In this document: positions 61,255 to 64,000 of the stretch, piece after piece
Numbering within the stretch: the stretch's first letter is position 1
Layout: each line of letters opens with the position of its first letter
Assembly (NCBI GenBank): GCA_022799495.1
Contig: JAAWON010000004.1
Coordinates: 1 to 64,000, forward strand
Origin: Erysipelotrichaceae bacterium
Lineage (GTDB): Bacteria; Bacillota_I; Bacilli_A; Erysipelotrichales; Erysipelotrichaceae
Length of the DNA stretch: 64,000 nt
Direction: 5' to 3'
Program-made: the position numbers and the translations under genes
The notes under the pieces: model-generated
Seen by the model: the letters and a program-made list of their open reading frames with translations, nothing else
Databases searched by the model: none
Told to the model about the DNA's origin: nothing

Positions 61255-61316
61255 TACACTTCACCTCATGTTTCTGTTCAAAAGCATATCACAGTCGTGA
61301 CATTCATGCAAGGTAT

Positions 61317-62294
61317 CTATTCCACCGGGATACGCTTATATGCACAATGCTGAGGATTACCGACACAAAGTGATGTATCATCCTCATCACAGCGATACAA
61401 TACCGACCATAGGGTATCCGCCGGACAATGTATTGGATACTGACACATAAAACCATACACACCTTTTAACAAGCCACGAAGCAGTTGTTCATCCCGCTTG
61501 GGATACTGATGGACCCAGTGACGTATTGTTTCCAAGCGCTCATCACTATGAAGATCGCTAAGATCCGCACGCAGGCGATATTCTTTCATCGCATCAAGGT
61601 AAAAATGATTGACACCATAGACAATACGCTCATCTCGCTGAAGTGCCACATGATCGCAGCAGCACTCCAAATATGCCAAATGATGAAAACGATCTGCCAT
61701 GATCAAAGTGAAAGAGGATCCAATCGGCAATCTTCTGCATTCCCGTACAGCCATATCCACATCCCTACAATACTTCAACAAATGCCGGATCATCATTCCA
61801 CCATGATATCCGCATGAGATGCGATGCGGGCGTACATAAGTTAAGCCAATCGCTAAACCATGATCGTTTCGACCATCCTCCAATTCTATAAAAGCGCTTG
61901 TATTGCCCCAATACTGATCGTTTATTCGCTCATGGATGACATAAGGTGCCATCTCTTTTAAAAAATCACTGTTCCTACCCAGCCATGTGCCACCTTGATC
62001 ATGTAGAGCAACACAAGTACAAAAAGCATCAGCCGTAAAAGCATACATCCCAAACAAAAAAGCACATAGTTGATCATACGGAAATCCCAATGCATCACTT
62101 AAGCCATGTATTTCCGCATTCAGTGAGGGATCATATGCCTGTGTCATTGCGGCACACTTCGCCCCATATACAAGGCGTTGTGGATGAAGTTGCGCCTGTA
62201 TACGATTTGGCGCAAATAAACCCTTTTCACGCAGTGCCATGCCACGCTGAAAACCCACTTCATAAGCGGTTCCAAACCATTGAAAATGTTCCAT
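61317..62294 (-). CDS. C45/linear-amide hydrolase-type (acyltransferase-like, Ntn) protein
   Basis: FCTCVALHDQGGTWLGRNSDFLKEM, NDHGLAIGLTYVRP, GSSFTLIMADRFHHLAYLE; start at MEHFQWFG with SD GGGAAGGTAGGA. Confidence 0.8.
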   Translation of the reverse strand: MEHFQWFGTAYEVGFQRGMALREKGLFAPNRIQAQLHPQRLVYGAKCAAMTQAYDPSLNAEIHGLSDALGFPYDQLCAFLFGMYAFTADAFCTCVALHDQGGTWLGRNSDFLKEMAPYVIHERINDQYWGNTSAFIELEDGRNDHGLAIGLTYVRPHRISCGYHGGMMIRHLLKYCRDVDMAVRECRRLPIGSSFTLIMADRFHHLAYLECCCDHVALQRDERIVYGVNHFYLDAMKEYRLRADLSDLHSDERLETIRHWVHQYPKRDEQLLRGLLKGVYGFMCQYPIHCPADTLWSVLYRCDEDDTSLCVGNPQHCAYKRIPVE

Positions 62295-62476
62295 TCCTAC
62301 CTTCCCTTTCATGTATTGCATGCGCATGTATGGATAGTATAACGGAATAAAAAATTTGATACAAGATATGGACGAAATGAAATCGTGTTACATTTTTAAT
62401 CAATCATATTTATCATCTTTATGTACATTTTTATCTTTTTGATTGAAACCCATCCTCCTTCAAGAATGAGAAGAAG

Positions 62477-62503
62477 AAAAAAATCCATGTGTTACCATGG
62501 ACT
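62477..62503 (-). terminator. Intrinsic terminator
   Basis: Minus strand TCCATGgtaacaCATGGATTTTTTT. Confidence 0.7.
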
Positions 62504-62529
62504 TATATCTTGTGTTCACCCAATTTTAT

Positions 62530-63372
62530 TTAACCCTGCACACCTTGATACTTTTCCTTTTCCAAGAATGTGGGTAAATACTCCAATTGATTGCTTACCT
62601 TTTGTAAGATAGCGTAACAATACGCTGCTTCTTCACTGCTTCCGGGCAAGAACTTCTTTCTTATGATTGCGGTATTCATTCGTTCATATGCCATTACCTC
62701 ATACAGATAAATATTATATTCCTGCATCGGGCGAATCAGCACCAATGCCTCATTTAACATCTGTTTTTTATAGTAATAAAGAAAATTAGCATACAGCGTA
62801 AAAGTATCCTGAATGGGATAACGCTCATATAACTGCTTGAATTTCTCAAATTCCTCAAAGTATAAAAAGCCGGCATATAAGTAATAGCGAGCCCCAAACG
62901 CATCAGCCGGATTCAAAGAGAGAATATCTTGAAACTGTGCCTGTGCTCTGCGCATATAGCCCACCTCATATAATGCGCAAGCATAAGCAAATTTCATATG
63001 AAAGAACACCCTTGCCTCATCCAACTCATAGAAATCACTGATCGGCTGACGAAAAAAATCACGTCCCAAATTCATCGTAGCCAGTTCCATGCCTTCTTTG
63101 TATATTTTGAGTGTTTCAAAAATATCTTGGGAATACAACCCCAATGCCAGATAGGCTTCGATACAGTCAGGGCATAAAGCCAATGCCTCACGGGCAATCA
63201 GTTTTTTCTTTTCCCAACCACGATACTGTTTCATTTCCTTTAACTTATGCAAGGCACGATCATAGTTTTGCGAACGATGAAACGTACCACGATACCCATC
63301 TTGTAAAAAGGCATCCAAAGACATCTGATAAGTGATGCCAAGTGAGGCGGTATCCCATTCCCGTTTATTCAT
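62530..63372 (-). CDS. TPR-like protein (280 aa)
   Basis: Repeated helix pairs (REALALCPDCIEAYLALGLYSQDIFETLKIYKEG; RRAQAQFQDILSLNPADAFGARYYLYAGFLYFEEFEKFKQLYERYP). Confidence 0.75.
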   Translation of the reverse strand: MNKREWDTASLGITYQMSLDAFLQDGYRGTFHRSQNYDRALHKLKEMKQYRGWEKKKLIAREALALCPDCIEAYLALGLYSQDIFETLKIYKEGMELATMNLGRDFFRQPISDFYELDEARVFFHMKFAYACALYEVGYMRRAQAQFQDILSLNPADAFGARYYLYAGFLYFEEFEKFKQLYERYPIQDTFTLYANFLYYYKKQMLNEALVLIRPMQEYNIYLYEVMAYERMNTAIIRKKFLPGSSEEAAYCYAILQKVSNQLEYLPTFLEKEKYQGVQG

Positions 63373-63376
63373 ATCC

Positions 63377-63931
63377 TCATCCCCTCTCTGCTTCCCATTG
63401 ACGTTTCAAGCGCTCATAGGTACTACGTGCAATCGCTTTGCATATCGTTGCTTGGTTATAGTGATAATCAAGCCAAATCGTTTCGCTGTCCGCATCATAA
63501 TCATGATAGCGTATATGTAGAACATCCGGATCTTTTTGTTTCAGCAGTGCTTTGATTTTCTGCATCAACGTATGATCCAAATCATCCTCACTGATAAGAA
63601 TTGCCTCTTTTAATTCCAGCGGATCATGAACCTGAACCAGCAGCGCATGAGGAAATTGTTCCTTTAACTCATGTGGCGCTTCTCCTTGTGAACTCATGTA
63701 GGCAAGGAAATGGCGCTTCGGATCGTGGTAGAGGAAATTATGCAGAAAATGCAACTTATTTTGACAGGATGGACAGGTAAACGTAAACATCGTTTCATTT
63801 AAAATCTGTTCCCGTTGACGCGGCTCAATTTCCGGAAGAATCAAAGTATGACTTTTGATATGGGTATGATAACCACATTGTCGACAAACAATTTCAACCA
63901 AAATATGACGCAACCGGATTCCTCCCAACAA
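63377..63931 (-). CDS. CpXC-domain protein
   Basis: VEIVCRQCGYHTHIKSHTLILPEIEPRQREQILNETMFTFTCPSCQNKLHFLHNFLYHDPKRHFLAYM. Confidence 0.8.
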   Translation of the reverse strand: MLGGIRLRHILVEIVCRQCGYHTHIKSHTLILPEIEPRQREQILNETMFTFTCPSCQNKLHFLHNFLYHDPKRHFLAYMSSQGEAPHELKEQFPHALLVQVHDPLELKEAILISEDDLDHTLMQKIKALLKQKDPDVLHIRYHDYDADSETIWLDYHYNQATICKAIARSTYERLKRQWEAERG

Positions 63932-64000
63932 TCCTCCTCATTATACTACAAAAACGGGGAAGAAAAAAGGCGTTCCTTGGGGAAAATACCTTGGTATGAT

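Overview
A 64 kb chromosomal window from a low-GC Firmicute. Gene content suggests an Erysipelotrichia-like organism, but that is inference. Most of it is core and housekeeping: a lysS gene with a T-box, rex followed by a T-box and asnS, a tsaE-tsaB-rimI-tsaD operon preceded by three tandem FemX/FemAB-like genes, a polyamine ABC operon (XRE-cupin regulator, potA, potB, fused potCD), a MoxR/DUF58/transglutaminase operon, two tandem LCP-family genes, a MacB-like ABC transporter, a Bce-type two-component system and several surface proteins. There is one tRNA-Glu. I saw no rRNA, CRISPR array, intact mobile element or prophage. The items most worth a second look are: (1) a ~310-nt free-standing structured ncRNA candidate at 39.24-39.55 kb (minus strand) with its own promoter, nested long-range helices, a possible pseudoknot and an intrinsic terminator; (2) PotA with a ~170-aa insertion in its TOBE region made of two Ig-like repeats; (3) an ECF sigma factor with a C-terminal transmembrane segment and extracytoplasmic tail; (4) a 37-aa single-TM sORF, absent from the ORF track, coupled to potCD; (5) matching palindromes around the MarR/glucosaminidase divergent region, and another pair flanking the polyamine operon promoter; (6) a single-base frameshift in a PPOX-like gene; (7) LCP proteins carrying a solute-binding-protein-like domain. 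All family assignments are from reading motifs, with no database search.
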